A DNA stretch of 64,000 nucleotides from Pseudothermotoga thermarum DSM 5069. GTDB lineage: Bacteria; Thermotogota; Thermotogae; Thermotogales; DSM-5069. A program made the translations under genes and the position numbers. The notes under the pieces were generated by a model. That model was not told the origin of the DNA, did no database searches, and saw nothing but the letters and a program-made list of their open reading frames with translations. Position 1 is the first letter of the stretch, and every line of letters begins with the position of its first letter. The stretch covers positions 1,600,014 through 1,664,013 of the forward strand of contig NC_015707.1 of assembly GCF_000217815.1 (NCBI RefSeq), written 5' to 3'. Below are positions 1 through 7,529 of this stretch, one piece after another.

Positions 1-1174
1 AAAAATACTTTCTTCTAAGCCACCAATAAGCTGATTTGACAAATTTTTCAGTCGGCTCAAAATCAGGTATTTTGTCCAAAGGATAAAGTTCCACGTCTTG
101 AGGTATCTTTTCTTCTTGAACTTTTTCTTGCTTTGGCACAAGCAGTTGCTGTCGAACTTTTAAGATGTACAGCACGATCAAAACGGTCATGAAAGCAAGG
201 ATTATCAAGGTTAAGAAATCTAAGAACAAAGCGAGATTGTAGTGCGTTTTTTCGGAAACTTTTTCAACGCTTTCATGTCTTTCAACAACCTTTCTTTCGA
301 CAATTTGTTCACCCTCAAGACTGATCGAATACGCTTGACCAAGCGGTGGCAAATCAAACTTTGGCTTTACAGATCGTAAAACCATCGAAGTTACCGCAAC
401 AAAGGCTGTAAATAGCAGAGCACCAAGTAGTAGCATTTTAAAAGTCCCTTTGATCCCAAAATTTGTTATCGAAAAAGTGAAGAGAAAGATCGCCGAAAGA
501 AGCAAGATCAAAGGTATCCATATTTTCTCAATGATTTTGTTCAACCAAGTTTGCTTCGTCTCAACTGGTTGTTGTGAAATTGATTCACCACCAAAAGATG
601 TTTCTTTTTCAACCTGCAACCTTTGTTCTTTTGCCTGCTTGCTTGAAGTTAAACTGCTCAAAAAAGTTCTAAATGGATAAAGGTTCACGTCCGAGGCGAG
701 GATTATCACTAGTGTTGAGGCGATCAAGATCCAAAGTAAGGTCTTAACGTTTAATCGCTTCACTTTGATTAAATACCAACTTAAAACAAGTAATGTGAAG
801 ATCAAAGCATCAACAATGGGAGAATGCGAACTTGCAAAGGTCAGATACAATCCCAAACCTATCATGGCCAAAACGGAAACAAACCTTTCTGCGTTGTAGA
901 CAAGCAAAATTAAAATCGCTGAAAAACACATCAACAAAGCCGTTGTGAAATCGTATTTCAATATACCAACCGTAAAGATAACGCTAGCCATTACGAACGG
1001 TATAGCAAAAACCGTTGAGCAACCGCTGTTTTCCCAATTTACCACAGTCACAAAAGAGGCCGTCAGCGCCACCACCAGCGAAGCCCAGATCGGAAACAGA
1101 TTGGTCGCAAAGTAAAACGTAAACAAACCAACCAAAAAACCTTTTGACACCTGCTCAAAAACCTTCGATCTCAT
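1..1174 (-). CDS. Membrane protein, DUF4129-like C-terminus, partial
   Basis: The reading frame opens with ATG at 1174, overlaps the DUF58 stop by 20 bases and stays open for 391 codons until it leaves the window, so the C-terminus is missing. The protein has a block of hydrophobic helices near the N-terminus (roughly residues 10-130), a soluble loop, two further membrane segments (around 210-260 and 315-340) and then a charged stretch ending in AYWWLRRKYF, which resembles the start of a DUF4129-type tail. In many bacteria MoxR and DUF58 genes are followed by membrane proteins of the transglutaminase/DUF4129 group, and the order here fits. The family assignment is inference; the open frame and the operon position are seen directly. 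Function unknown, probably envelope-associated and working with the MoxR ATPase. Confidence 0.7.
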   Translation of the reverse strand, partial: MRSKVFEQVSKGFLVGLFTFYFATNLFPIWASLVVALTASFVTVVNWENSGCSTVFAIPFVMASVIFTVGILKYDFTTALLMCFSAILILLVYNAERFVSVLAMIGLGLYLTFASSHSPIVDALIFTLLVLSWYLIKVKRLNVKTLLWILIASTLVIILASDVNLYPFRTFLSSLTSSKQAKEQRLQVEKETSFGGESISQQPVETKQTWLNKIIEKIWIPLILLLSAIFLFTFSITNFGIKGTFKMLLLGALLFTAFVAVTSMVLRSVKPKFDLPPLGQAYSISLEGEQIVERKVVERHESVEKVSEKTHYNLALFLDFLTLIILAFMTVLIVLYILKVRQQLLVPKQEKVQEEKIPQDVELYPLDKIPDFEPTEKFVKSAYWWLRRKYF

Positions 1175-2435
1175 CGAAAACCTCCTGAACAGTTTGATTT
1201 GGTCTAACAATCCTAACTATTATTTGCTCCTTTTGAAGAATCTTGGCTTTTTCAAAAAGTCTTTGCATATCAAGTGGATACATCTCGTATGTTCTAGCAG
1301 GTTTGTACCTTGGATCTCTAAAACCGTATGGGATCAGAAAAACCATAACCCTTGCACACTTTGCCTTTGCCTTGATCAAAAGTGGCAGTACAGAATCTGT
1401 AAGATACATGGAAATGATCGTCAAAGTTGTTGAAGGATTCAACCTTTCCAAATCCTTTTCCAGTTCATCTGCAAGTTGTGGTCCATTTTCATCTCCTTTT
1501 GCCATTGCCAAAAGTTCCACTGCGCTTACCCAGTCGGACGTTGGTTTGTAATCGCGCTTTAAAACCTCTTTTCCAACGACTATCAAATCCACTAGGTTTC
1601 CTGTTTTTGTGAGTAGATACAAAATCGAAGAAGCAACCAAAACAGCATCCTCTTCGTAGTGGACTCTTATTTGAGCCCAAACGTTTTTTGCAAAAATTTC
1701 TTTGGACAAATTCAAATCGACGTATATCAAATTCCTGCTGATGGCAGTATAGTCCAGTTCCTTTGCGTACAATTTTCCAAATTTTGCGGAAACTTTCCAG
1801 TGAATTCTGTTGATCGGTTCTTTTGAATATTCCCTAACTCCTCTGATTTGCGTTGGATCTTCCAAAAGCTTGAAATCACATACTCTTCCAGGAATAAGCT
1901 CTCTCAAACGCGAAGGGAAGCTTTCAAGGTGCATTATTTTTGGGAGAACAAGCACTTCCTGCTGTGCTTCGTAAAAAGCCCAAATTTTGAAAAATAAAAG
2001 CGGATGTTCATAAACTACGAACAAATCAGCCAGTTGTTTTTTACCACGCGTTGCAAAAGAGATTTTTGAAACCACCTCGATTGGCTCGTCTTTCTTTAAG
2101 TGAATCTCCCTTTCAAGAACGGTGTGAGTCAAAAAATCCGCCACCTTCACTTGTGAGTTAACAGTTATTTGAACGTTTGCAAACGGAGAAACAAAAATGT
2201 GCTTTATCAAAAGATCTTCGTTGGTGAAAAGCCTGGCCTTCGATGGATAACGTTCTATGATGAGCAAACTGAGAATTCTTTTGGCGTTGAAATATTCAAG
2301 CCAAAGAAACCCACAAAAAACAAGACCGAGCAGCGAAAATACGTTAAGGGTAAATACGTTCCAAACAGCACACAAAACAGTTATTCCGACAAGCGGTTCC
2401 AAAGAACTGCTGATTCGCTTTAGCTCAAGCTTCAC
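1155..2435 (-). CDS. DUF58 domain protein
   Basis: A 426-residue protein with two N-terminal hydrophobic segments (about residues 12-50), followed by a soluble part carrying the DUF58 signature: RGVREYSKEPINRIHW near residues 200-215, then KVSAKFGKLYAKELDY. After the signature comes a degenerate von Willebrand A-like fold (IYVDLNLS...). DUF58 proteins are nearly always encoded next to a MoxR AAA ATPase and are thought to present targets to it or to chelate metal. Here the gene overlaps the MoxR gene upstream by 11 bases and the next membrane-protein gene by 20 bases, so the three are translationally coupled. The exact role is not known. Confidence 0.9.
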   Translation of the reverse strand: MKLELKRISSSLEPLVGITVLCAVWNVFTLNVFSLLGLVFCGFLWLEYFNAKRILSLLIIERYPSKARLFTNEDLLIKHIFVSPFANVQITVNSQVKVADFLTHTVLEREIHLKKDEPIEVVSKISFATRGKKQLADLFVVYEHPLLFFKIWAFYEAQQEVLVLPKIMHLESFPSRLRELIPGRVCDFKLLEDPTQIRGVREYSKEPINRIHWKVSAKFGKLYAKELDYTAISRNLIYVDLNLSKEIFAKNVWAQIRVHYEEDAVLVASSILYLLTKTGNLVDLIVVGKEVLKRDYKPTSDWVSAVELLAMAKGDENGPQLADELEKDLERLNPSTTLTIISMYLTDSVLPLLIKAKAKCARVMVFLIPYGFRDPRYKPARTYEMYPLDMQRLFEKAKILQKEQIIVRIVRPNQTVQEVFDEIEGF

Positions 2436-3372
2436 CTTTCACAGGAGCCTCCTCCGTTTGAAGAATCTCATTTAAAACATCTTGCTTGGTTTTTCTCATC
2501 AACCTTGCTTCGGGTTTTAGTATTATCCTGTGTGCAAGAACATCAATCGCTATACTCTTCACATCATCGGGTAAAACGTAATTTCTTCCGTTCATCGCTG
2601 CTATAGCCCTTGAAAGCTGCATCAAAGCTATCGCGCCGCGAGGACTAGCTCCAAGGGCTAAATCTTCGTGGTTTCGGGTACGTTTGACAATCCTTATTAT
2701 GTAATCCAAGATCGATTCGTCCACGTAGACATTTTTAACCTCTTCTTTCGCTTGCTGAAGTTCTTGAACATCGCAAACAGGACCAATCGTTTCTATAGGA
2801 TGGACTTTTTTCAACCTTTTTAACATCTCTATTTCTTGGTCCTTTTCTGGATAGCCTACGGACAAACAGATGGCAAACCTGTCAAGTTGGGCTTCCGGTA
2901 ATGGAAAAGTACCTTCAAACTCGATTGGGTTTTGCGTTGCTATCACGAAAAAGTGCGGTGAAAGATGATAGGTTACACCATCGACCGTAACCTGTTTTTC
3001 AGCCATCGCTTGAAGCAAAGCCGACTGTGTCCTTGGAGTTGCGCGGTTTATCTCGTCCACCAAAATAATATCTGTGAAAATCGGCCCTTTTTTGAAAACA
3101 AATTCGTTTTGCTTTGTATCCAAGATGTTTAAACCTGTCACATCGCTTGGCAAAAGATCAGGTGTACATTGAATTCTGTTGAACGACAAGTTAATTGAGG
3201 CAGCCAAAGACCTTGCAAGCATGGTTTTACCTACACCAGGCACATCGTTCAACAGTACATGCCCATCGCTCAACATCGCCGCAAGAATTTTTTTAATCAC
3301 GTCTTCTTTTCCAACGATGACTTTCGACACGTTTTCTATTATCTTTCGCGCGAATTTTTCCAAAGTTGCCAT
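2425..3372 (-). CDS. MoxR family AAA+ ATPase
   Basis: A 315-residue AAA+ ATPase of the MoxR group, usual length. Walker A is LNDVPGVGKT at residues 41-50, Walker B IILVDEIN lies near 101-108 and the sensor motif ATQNP follows; the C-terminal lid carries GASPRGAIAL, typical of the family. MoxR proteins act as chaperone-like ATPases that help assemble or activate partner complexes, usually DUF58/VWA proteins encoded next door, as is the case here. The ATG at 3372 has GGGAGG eight bases upstream and lies inside the 3' end of the DUF6062-like gene, so it is co-transcribed with it and sits downstream of the fluoride riboswitch at 3990-4038. Confidence 0.95.
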   Translation of the reverse strand: MATLEKFARKIIENVSKVIVGKEDVIKKILAAMLSDGHVLLNDVPGVGKTMLARSLAASINLSFNRIQCTPDLLPSDVTGLNILDTKQNEFVFKKGPIFTDIILVDEINRATPRTQSALLQAMAEKQVTVDGVTYHLSPHFFVIATQNPIEFEGTFPLPEAQLDRFAICLSVGYPEKDQEIEMLKRLKKVHPIETIGPVCDVQELQQAKEEVKNVYVDESILDYIIRIVKRTRNHEDLALGASPRGAIALMQLSRAIAAMNGRNYVLPDDVKSIAIDVLAHRIILKPEARLMRKTKQDVLNEILQTEEAPVKGEA

Positions 3373-3951
3373 GTTTTCATCCTCCCAAACGACGTATTCA
3401 AGTTTGCTATCAATTTTGCAACATATCTATAGGCTTTTGCTTCCAACCCAATGGATTCTTTGTTTTTGTAATCGTGTTTTCTAATGACTTCCGTTAGTTG
3501 TTCTTTCAGGTTTTGAAGTTTCCCAAGCTGTATAGTTTTTAATTTGTCTGCGTTGTGAGTAGGCAAAGTTTTTTGAACCGCAAGGAAATGATCCAAACAA
3601 AAAACAGTTTTACTTTCTTCGTATTGGCAAAAGAAACATTTTTTTGGCAATGGTTGATCCGTTCTAAGTTGATCAATTCTTGTCGAGAGCAAATCTTCGT
3701 AGATTATCGATATACCAAGTATACCGTGTTCTGGGTGCTTGGACAAAAAAATCAACAAACAAGTCCGCATGCCTTTGACAAATTCCTTCTCTAAGTTGTG
3801 CTCTAACAACAGGATCGTTGACCAGTTCATACAAAATGGAATTGAACAAACCTTCAATTGCGTTGTTCACCATTCCACACACAGGGCACTCTGGTTCTTT
3901 GTTTTCCAACCACTCTAAAGCCTTTGATTCGGCTATACTTCTTGCTTGCAT
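3339..3951 (-). pseudogene. DUF6062-like Cys/His protein, frameshifted
   Basis: Two overlapping minus-strand frames make one protein if a single T is removed from a run of seven T (plus-strand A run 3745-3751). Frame one starts at ATG 3951 behind AGAGGA and reads CPVCG ... GICQRH ... LFVDF. Frame two continues LSKHPEHGILGIS ... CFFCQ ... FCLDHF and ends at 3339. The repeated CxxC plus CxxH pattern suggests two zinc sites and resembles DUF6062 proteins, whose function is unknown. The restored protein would be about 203 residues. The frame break may be a real mutation, a sequencing error in a homopolymer, or transcriptional slippage on T7. It is the first gene after the fluoride riboswitch and overlaps moxR by 34 bases. 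The family name is moderately supported. Confidence 0.7.
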
Positions 3952-3964
3952 TTTTCCTCTTTTA

Positions 3965-3999
3965 AGAAAAAAACTCCTACCGAAAAATTGGGTAGGAGT
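3965..3999 (-). terminator. Intrinsic terminator of the fluoride riboswitch
   Basis: On the minus strand ACTCCTACC pairs with GGTAGGAGT across a nine-base loop, followed directly by seven T. The 5' arm of this stem is the 3' end of the riboswitch aptamer, so aptamer folding and terminator folding exclude each other. This is the standard arrangement of a transcriptional ON switch. Confidence 0.85.
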
Positions 4000-4038
4000 C
4001 ATCAGCCTTACGGCATTTTACGGCGGACTCCATCGCCG
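3990..4038 (-). ncRNA. Fluoride riboswitch (crcB motif)
   Basis: The minus strand reads GGCGATGGAGTCCGCC, a short linker, then GCCGTAAGGCTGATGACTCC and TACC. It aligns almost base for base with my recollection of the fluoride aptamer of Thermotoga petrophila (GGGCGAUGAGGCCCGCC ... GGGCUGAUGGCCUCUAC). Conserved parts are the 5' GGCGATG, the GGAGTC/GACTCC helix, the GCC/GGC hairpin, the CTGATG segment and the terminal CUAC. The aptamer overlaps the 5' arm of a terminator, so fluoride should allow read-through. It lies about 40 bases upstream of the DUF6062-like gene and the MoxR operon. No crcB/Fluc, eriC-F or other known fluoride gene follows inside the window. An AT-rich TAATAT in the leader upstream could be its -10. 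Confidence 0.9.
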
Positions 4039-4183
4039 ATAAAACTTGGTCTGAACATATATTAGCACATTTTTTGTTACAGATCAGTATAAAACCTTTT
4101 CATCGATATAAACAAGAAAGTACTGCAAACTTTATGTGATTTTGAAGTAAAATAACCTTACGTGACGCAGCTTGTGACATGGG

Positions 4184-5152
4184 GTGATGACCTTGGCAAT
4201 ACTTTACCTTTTACCCGCCATTTTCTTCGGTTGGTCACTTGGAGCAAGTGCTCCAGCGGCAAGCTTTGGTCCATCCATTGGAAGCGGTATGATAAGCTAC
4301 CGCAAAGCGGTAGTTGTTGGTTCTATATTCATCGTCATTGGAGCAGTTGTTGGTGGTGCACCTGGCTTGAAGAACATAGGTACGCTTGCAAATTTTTCCA
4401 CACTGGACGCTGCTTGTGCGTTGTTTGCTGGCGCAGTTGTCGTCACCACAATGACTTGGCTTAAGCTTCCTGCATCAGTTTCGCAAGCTATTCTTGGTGG
4501 GATAATTGGTATTAGTGTTAAAAATCAAGGTTTTTTGAGTTTCAACTGGTTTTCTTTGATAAAATTCTTTGCCGCTTGGATATTAACACCCCTTGCTGCT
4601 ATGTTGGTCGCTTATTTAATCTACGTTTTTCTTTCTGAAATCTTTAGAAAAATCAAAAAAGTCCAGTATCAAGATTTAACTATAAGAATTTTGACTTGGG
4701 TTGCAGGTATATACGGTGTTTATTCGCTTGGGGCGAACAACGTTGCAAACGTGACAGGTGTTTTCGTTGGGAATTTGCTCACCATTCCACAAGCTGCTTT
4801 GCTAGGAGGTTTGAGTATAGCTTTTGGATTTTTAACTTTCAGCAAAAGGGTTATGATGACTGTGGGAAAGGGTATAATAGAGTTGGACCACTTTTCATCA
4901 ATGATTGCCATTCTAGGTCAAGCTTTTACCGTTTGGATTTTTAGCTTGGTTGGTATACCAATCTCTGCCACTCAGGCCATAGTTGGAAGTGTGATCGGCG
5001 CAGGGTATGCAAAAGGCGAAAGATTAAGCAACCCAAAACTTGTGTACAAAATCGTTGCCGGTTGGACTCAAGTACCCGCCGCAGCAGGATTGATTGCATA
5101 CACTTTGAAAAGCGTTATTGAAGCAATTTTTCAGCTGACTCAAACACTGTGA
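4184..5152 (+). CDS. PiT family anion permease
   Basis: A 322-residue integral membrane protein of the PHO4/PiT family with about ten hydrophobic segments and a charged central loop (SEIFRKIKKVQYQD, near residue 150). PiT proteins import phosphate, or sulfate in some members, with sodium or protons, and carry two inverted GANDxAN signatures. The second copy is well kept (YSLGANNVANVTG, near residue 183) but the first reads GASAPAASFGPS (near residue 20), having lost the usual Asn and Asp. The length is short for the family and no PhoU-like gene is adjacent. The start is GTG 4184 or the next codon ATG 4187, with only a GGGG stretch upstream. The alkaline phosphatase at 6126 suggests a phosphate role; the substrate is not proven. 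Confidence 0.8.
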   Translation: MMTLAILYLLPAIFFGWSLGASAPAASFGPSIGSGMISYRKAVVVGSIFIVIGAVVGGAPGLKNIGTLANFSTLDAACALFAGAVVVTTMTWLKLPASVSQAILGGIIGISVKNQGFLSFNWFSLIKFFAAWILTPLAAMLVAYLIYVFLSEIFRKIKKVQYQDLTIRILTWVAGIYGVYSLGANNVANVTGVFVGNLLTIPQAALLGGLSIAFGFLTFSKRVMMTVGKGIIELDHFSSMIAILGQAFTVWIFSLVGIPISATQAIVGSVIGAGYAKGERLSNPKLVYKIVAGWTQVPAAAGLIAYTLKSVIEAIFQLTQTL

Positions 5153-5279
5153 TAATTCGAATTCTAAAATCCTTTGAAAAAAATTGTAAAACAAGCTTTG
5201 CCAGTTTACAAGCTGATTTAAAACCGTCTATTCTATAATTGGAGGTGTCAACTTAAGCTGGGGAATAAGATAAAATAAA

Positions 5280-5314
5280 CGGGAACCAACCTTCTCACCG
5301 AAAGGAGGTTCCCG
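5280..5314 (+). promoter_or_regulatory. Hairpin burying the transposase ribosome-binding site
   Basis: CGGGAACC (5280-5287) pairs with GGTTCCCG (5307-5314), with an inner CCTT/AAGG pairing. The right arm contains AAAGGAGG, the SD of the transposase ATG at 5320. Read-through transcripts entering the element would therefore hide the site, as in the foldback inhibition of IS10/IS50. The same hairpin is present at 59788-59823. Confidence 0.7.
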
Positions 5315-5319
5315 TAAAG

Positions 5320-6081
5320 ATGAAAGTTACAACAACATATATCACCGAGTACCTATACCAAATTATACCAAACCTTTTTCAAAGACAAAGAGTTCCACAT
5401 GAGGCGAAAGTATGAACTTGCATTAAGGAAGGCAGCAGCCATAATTGGAGTCAGTCATGAAGCCTTGAGGAAATGGTGGACAAGGATGAAAGAAGAGATA
5501 TTTGCTGAGAAGATAGAAGGCAATGCAGTAGTAGCTATAGACGAGATGAAGGTGAACATAAATGAGGTTAAGAGGAAGAAAGTGATCTATGCGTTGGTCA
5601 GCAAAACGCGAGAGAAGGACAAAGCGAGCTTGGTGATGAGACTTAGGGTGAATTTTGTGTCTGGACAAAATACCTCAGTTGAAACATCTGGTTCAGCTCA
5701 TACATACATCCCTTTACCCTCATTATCCCGTTCCTCCATTTTGTCTCCCTCAGGTTCTTCCTGTGCAAATATACGCTTAACTCCAATAGCTCAACACTCC
5801 CAAAATATCCCCCACTTTTTATCCTTACTCGCTCTATCTTGCTGTTTATGCTCTCCACAGGGCCATGGTACTGGGAAGCGAGAAAAAAGAATATGGGATA
5901 TTGGGAACACGAGCATGAGAGGTTTGGGGAAAGAAGTCTTGTTGAGAGCGTGATAGGGATAACGAGGTACAGGCTGAGGCGTTTTAACATAAGCAGGTTA
6001 TGGTACAAGAGGAGGGATGAGGACATAGTGAAGTGGCTATTTCCATTTCTTCTATTAGTACAGTTTTCCTTCTTAAGTTGA
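5320..6081 (+). pseudogene. Element A transposase, broken
   Basis: The 5' part encodes a helix-turn-helix region (IIGVSHEALRKWW) followed by VVAIDEMKVN, which holds a probable first catalytic Asp. The 3' part, after the IS256 insert, reads GPWYWEARKK ... HERFGERSLVESVIG, where the Glu in LVES fits the third catalytic residue of IS6-like DDE enzymes. An additional frameshift near 5360-5375 separates the first 20 codons (MKVTTTYITEYLY) from the HTH part (KDKEFHMRRKYEL), and copy 2 shares it. The gene is therefore disrupted by a frameshift, an insertion and a deletion. The assignment to the IS6 type is moderate. Confidence 0.75.
5643..5858 (-). pseudogene. IS256-type transposase, C-terminal fragment
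   Basis: The minus strand encodes VESINSKIERVRIKSGGYF through to FVQTQNSP and a stop, identical to the last 70 or so residues of the intact transposase at 60152-61396. The element's terminal repeat AATTTTGTGTCTGG lies at 5651-5664. The fragment contains the catalytic Glu (VES) but lacks everything upstream; the break is at 5858 where element A sequence resumes. Confidence 0.85.
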
Positions 6082-6125
6082 CAGGTCCTAATTTCAGTGA
6101 ATCCAAATGTAAGGAGGTGGGTACT

Positions 6126-7415
6126 GTGAGGAAGTTTTTGGCGGTTCTTTTGCTGGTTAGTCTGTGCTTCAGTGTCTTCGCACTCAACGTTATCTACATG
6201 ATTGGCGATGGGATGGCGGCAAACCAAATTCTTCTGGCAAGTATCCTTGAAGGCAAAATTCTCAACATCATGAAGATGCCGTACACCGGTCTAACTACAA
6301 CCTATTCGTACGATTCTTGGGTCACCGATTCAGCTCCAGCTGGTACGGCACTTGCAAGTGGTTTTAAAACTTTAAACAGAGCCATAGGAGTCCTTCCAAA
6401 TGGAGAACCAGTTCCAAGCATGATTGAACTTGCGGCAGAACGTGGTTTTAAAACTGGTATTGTTGTAACCTGCAGGGTCACTCACGCAACCCCAGCTGCA
6501 TTCTATGGTCATGTTACAAACAGAGATGATGAATTCACATTGGCAGAACAACTTGCAAATTCAAAGGTTGACGTCATAATGGGTGGGGGATACGCTTGGT
6601 TCTTACCAACCGATGCAGGTGGAAGAAGAACGGATGGAAAGAATTTGATCGAGCAGATGAAAGCAAGAGGGTACACCTATGTGACCAAAAAGTCTGAACT
6701 TCAATCAGTCAAATCCGACAAGCTTTTGGCGTTGTTTGCACCAAGTCATTTGGATGCAGTGCCAGTTAGATCGGGCGAACAGCCAACTTTGGACGAAATG
6801 GTTGCAAAAGCTTTGGAAATTCTTTCTTCCAGTGGTGAACCATTCATCTTGATGGTTGAAGGCTCTCAAATCGATTGGGCTTGCCACGCAAACGACGTTT
6901 TCTGGACATGGAAAGAAATGATCGAATTTGACAACGCTGTAAAAGTTGCGCTCGATTTTGCTGCAAGGAACGGCAACACATTGGTTGTTGTCACTGGTGA
7001 TCATGAAACTGGAGGACTTTCTCTCTCAAACGGTGGATATACTATTGAGGTTGAAAAAGCAAGAAAAGTTAAAGGAACAGCTGATTATTTCCTGAGCAAG
7101 GTGAAGCTCGACGACTACGAAACATTTAAGGGGCAAGCTATGGAATTCTTCGGTGTTGAGATATCTCAGGACGAATTCAACTACGTCAAGAATGCTTCTA
7201 ACAAGTCTTATGCGCTAAGCGAAGTCGTCAGCAAGAAATTGAGAATCGGTTGGACAACACACGATCACACTGCTGCGCCTGTGCCTGTTTTTGCCTTTGG
7301 ACCTGGTGCAGAACAATTTGTTGGCTTTATGGACAACACCGACGTTGCCAAAACTATCATGAAACTTCTTGGATTGCATACACTAAGTTTTCCAAAACCA
7401 GTTGCAGCAAAATAG
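6126..7415 (+). CDS. phoA: Alkaline phosphatase, PhoA family, secreted
   Basis: A 429-residue phosphomonoesterase. The GTG at 6126 is chosen because AAGGAGGTGG lies just upstream and a signal peptide (RKFLAVLLLVSLCFSVFA) follows at once; the longer open frame upstream reads into insertion-sequence DNA. Family motifs in order: MIGDGMAANQ with a metal Asp near residue 26, TDSAPAGTALASG with the nucleophile Ser near 70, CRVTHATPAAFYGH, MVEGSQIDWACHAND, VTGDHETGG and THDHTAAPVPVFAFG with metal-binding His residues. It releases phosphate from organic esters in the periplasm, consistent with the phosphate-type permease upstream. The normal promoter region has been replaced by the end of element A, so its expression may be altered. 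Confidence 0.93.
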   Translation: MRKFLAVLLLVSLCFSVFALNVIYMIGDGMAANQILLASILEGKILNIMKMPYTGLTTTYSYDSWVTDSAPAGTALASGFKTLNRAIGVLPNGEPVPSMIELAAERGFKTGIVVTCRVTHATPAAFYGHVTNRDDEFTLAEQLANSKVDVIMGGGYAWFLPTDAGGRRTDGKNLIEQMKARGYTYVTKKSELQSVKSDKLLALFAPSHLDAVPVRSGEQPTLDEMVAKALEILSSSGEPFILMVEGSQIDWACHANDVFWTWKEMIEFDNAVKVALDFAARNGNTLVVVTGDHETGGLSLSNGGYTIEVEKARKVKGTADYFLSKVKLDDYETFKGQAMEFFGVEISQDEFNYVKNASNKSYALSEVVSKKLRIGWTTHDHTAAPVPVFAFGPGAEQFVGFMDNTDVAKTIMKLLGLHTLSFPKPVAAK

Positions 7416-7437
7416 GTCCTTTTAAAAATGCATTTAC

Positions 7438-7466
7438 AGCCGGTGCTTTAAGCACCGGCTTTTTTG
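7438..7466 (+). terminator. Terminator after the alkaline phosphatase gene
   Basis: GCCGGTGC and GCACCGGC form a stem with a TTTAA loop, followed by six or seven T. It stands 25 bases after the alkaline phosphatase stop. Confidence 0.95.
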
Positions 7467-7529
7467 TAACCGATGTTACAGAAAGTCATTCGAACAGATT
7501 CTATCATTGAATTGAAAGGAGGTAAGAAT

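Larger units (their letters stand above)
5241..6087 (+). mobile_element. Element A (IS6-like), interrupted and deleted copy 1
   Basis: The left end begins GGAGGTGTCAACTTAAG and the right end closes with CTTAAGTTGACAGGTCC, giving imperfect terminal inverted repeats around TGTCAACTTAAG. Inside lie the 5' part of a DDE transposase (to 5650), a 208-base piece of an IS256-type element in opposite orientation (5651-5858) and the 3' part of the same transposase (5859-6081). So an IS256 copy landed in element A, and most of it together with the middle of the element A transposase was later lost. The first 618 bases match 59749-60367 with only about five differences. The element ends 39 bases before the alkaline phosphatase start. 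Confidence 0.85.

Noticed and set aside
5399-5953. 184-codon plus-strand frame as a transposase
   Set aside because: Only the first 85 codons are transposase; the rest is the antisense of the IS256 fragment, so it is a chimera of a wrecked element.
6033-6125. Upstream extension of the alkaline phosphatase frame
   Set aside because: It lies in insertion-sequence DNA and would bury the signal peptide; GTG 6126 has a strong SD.
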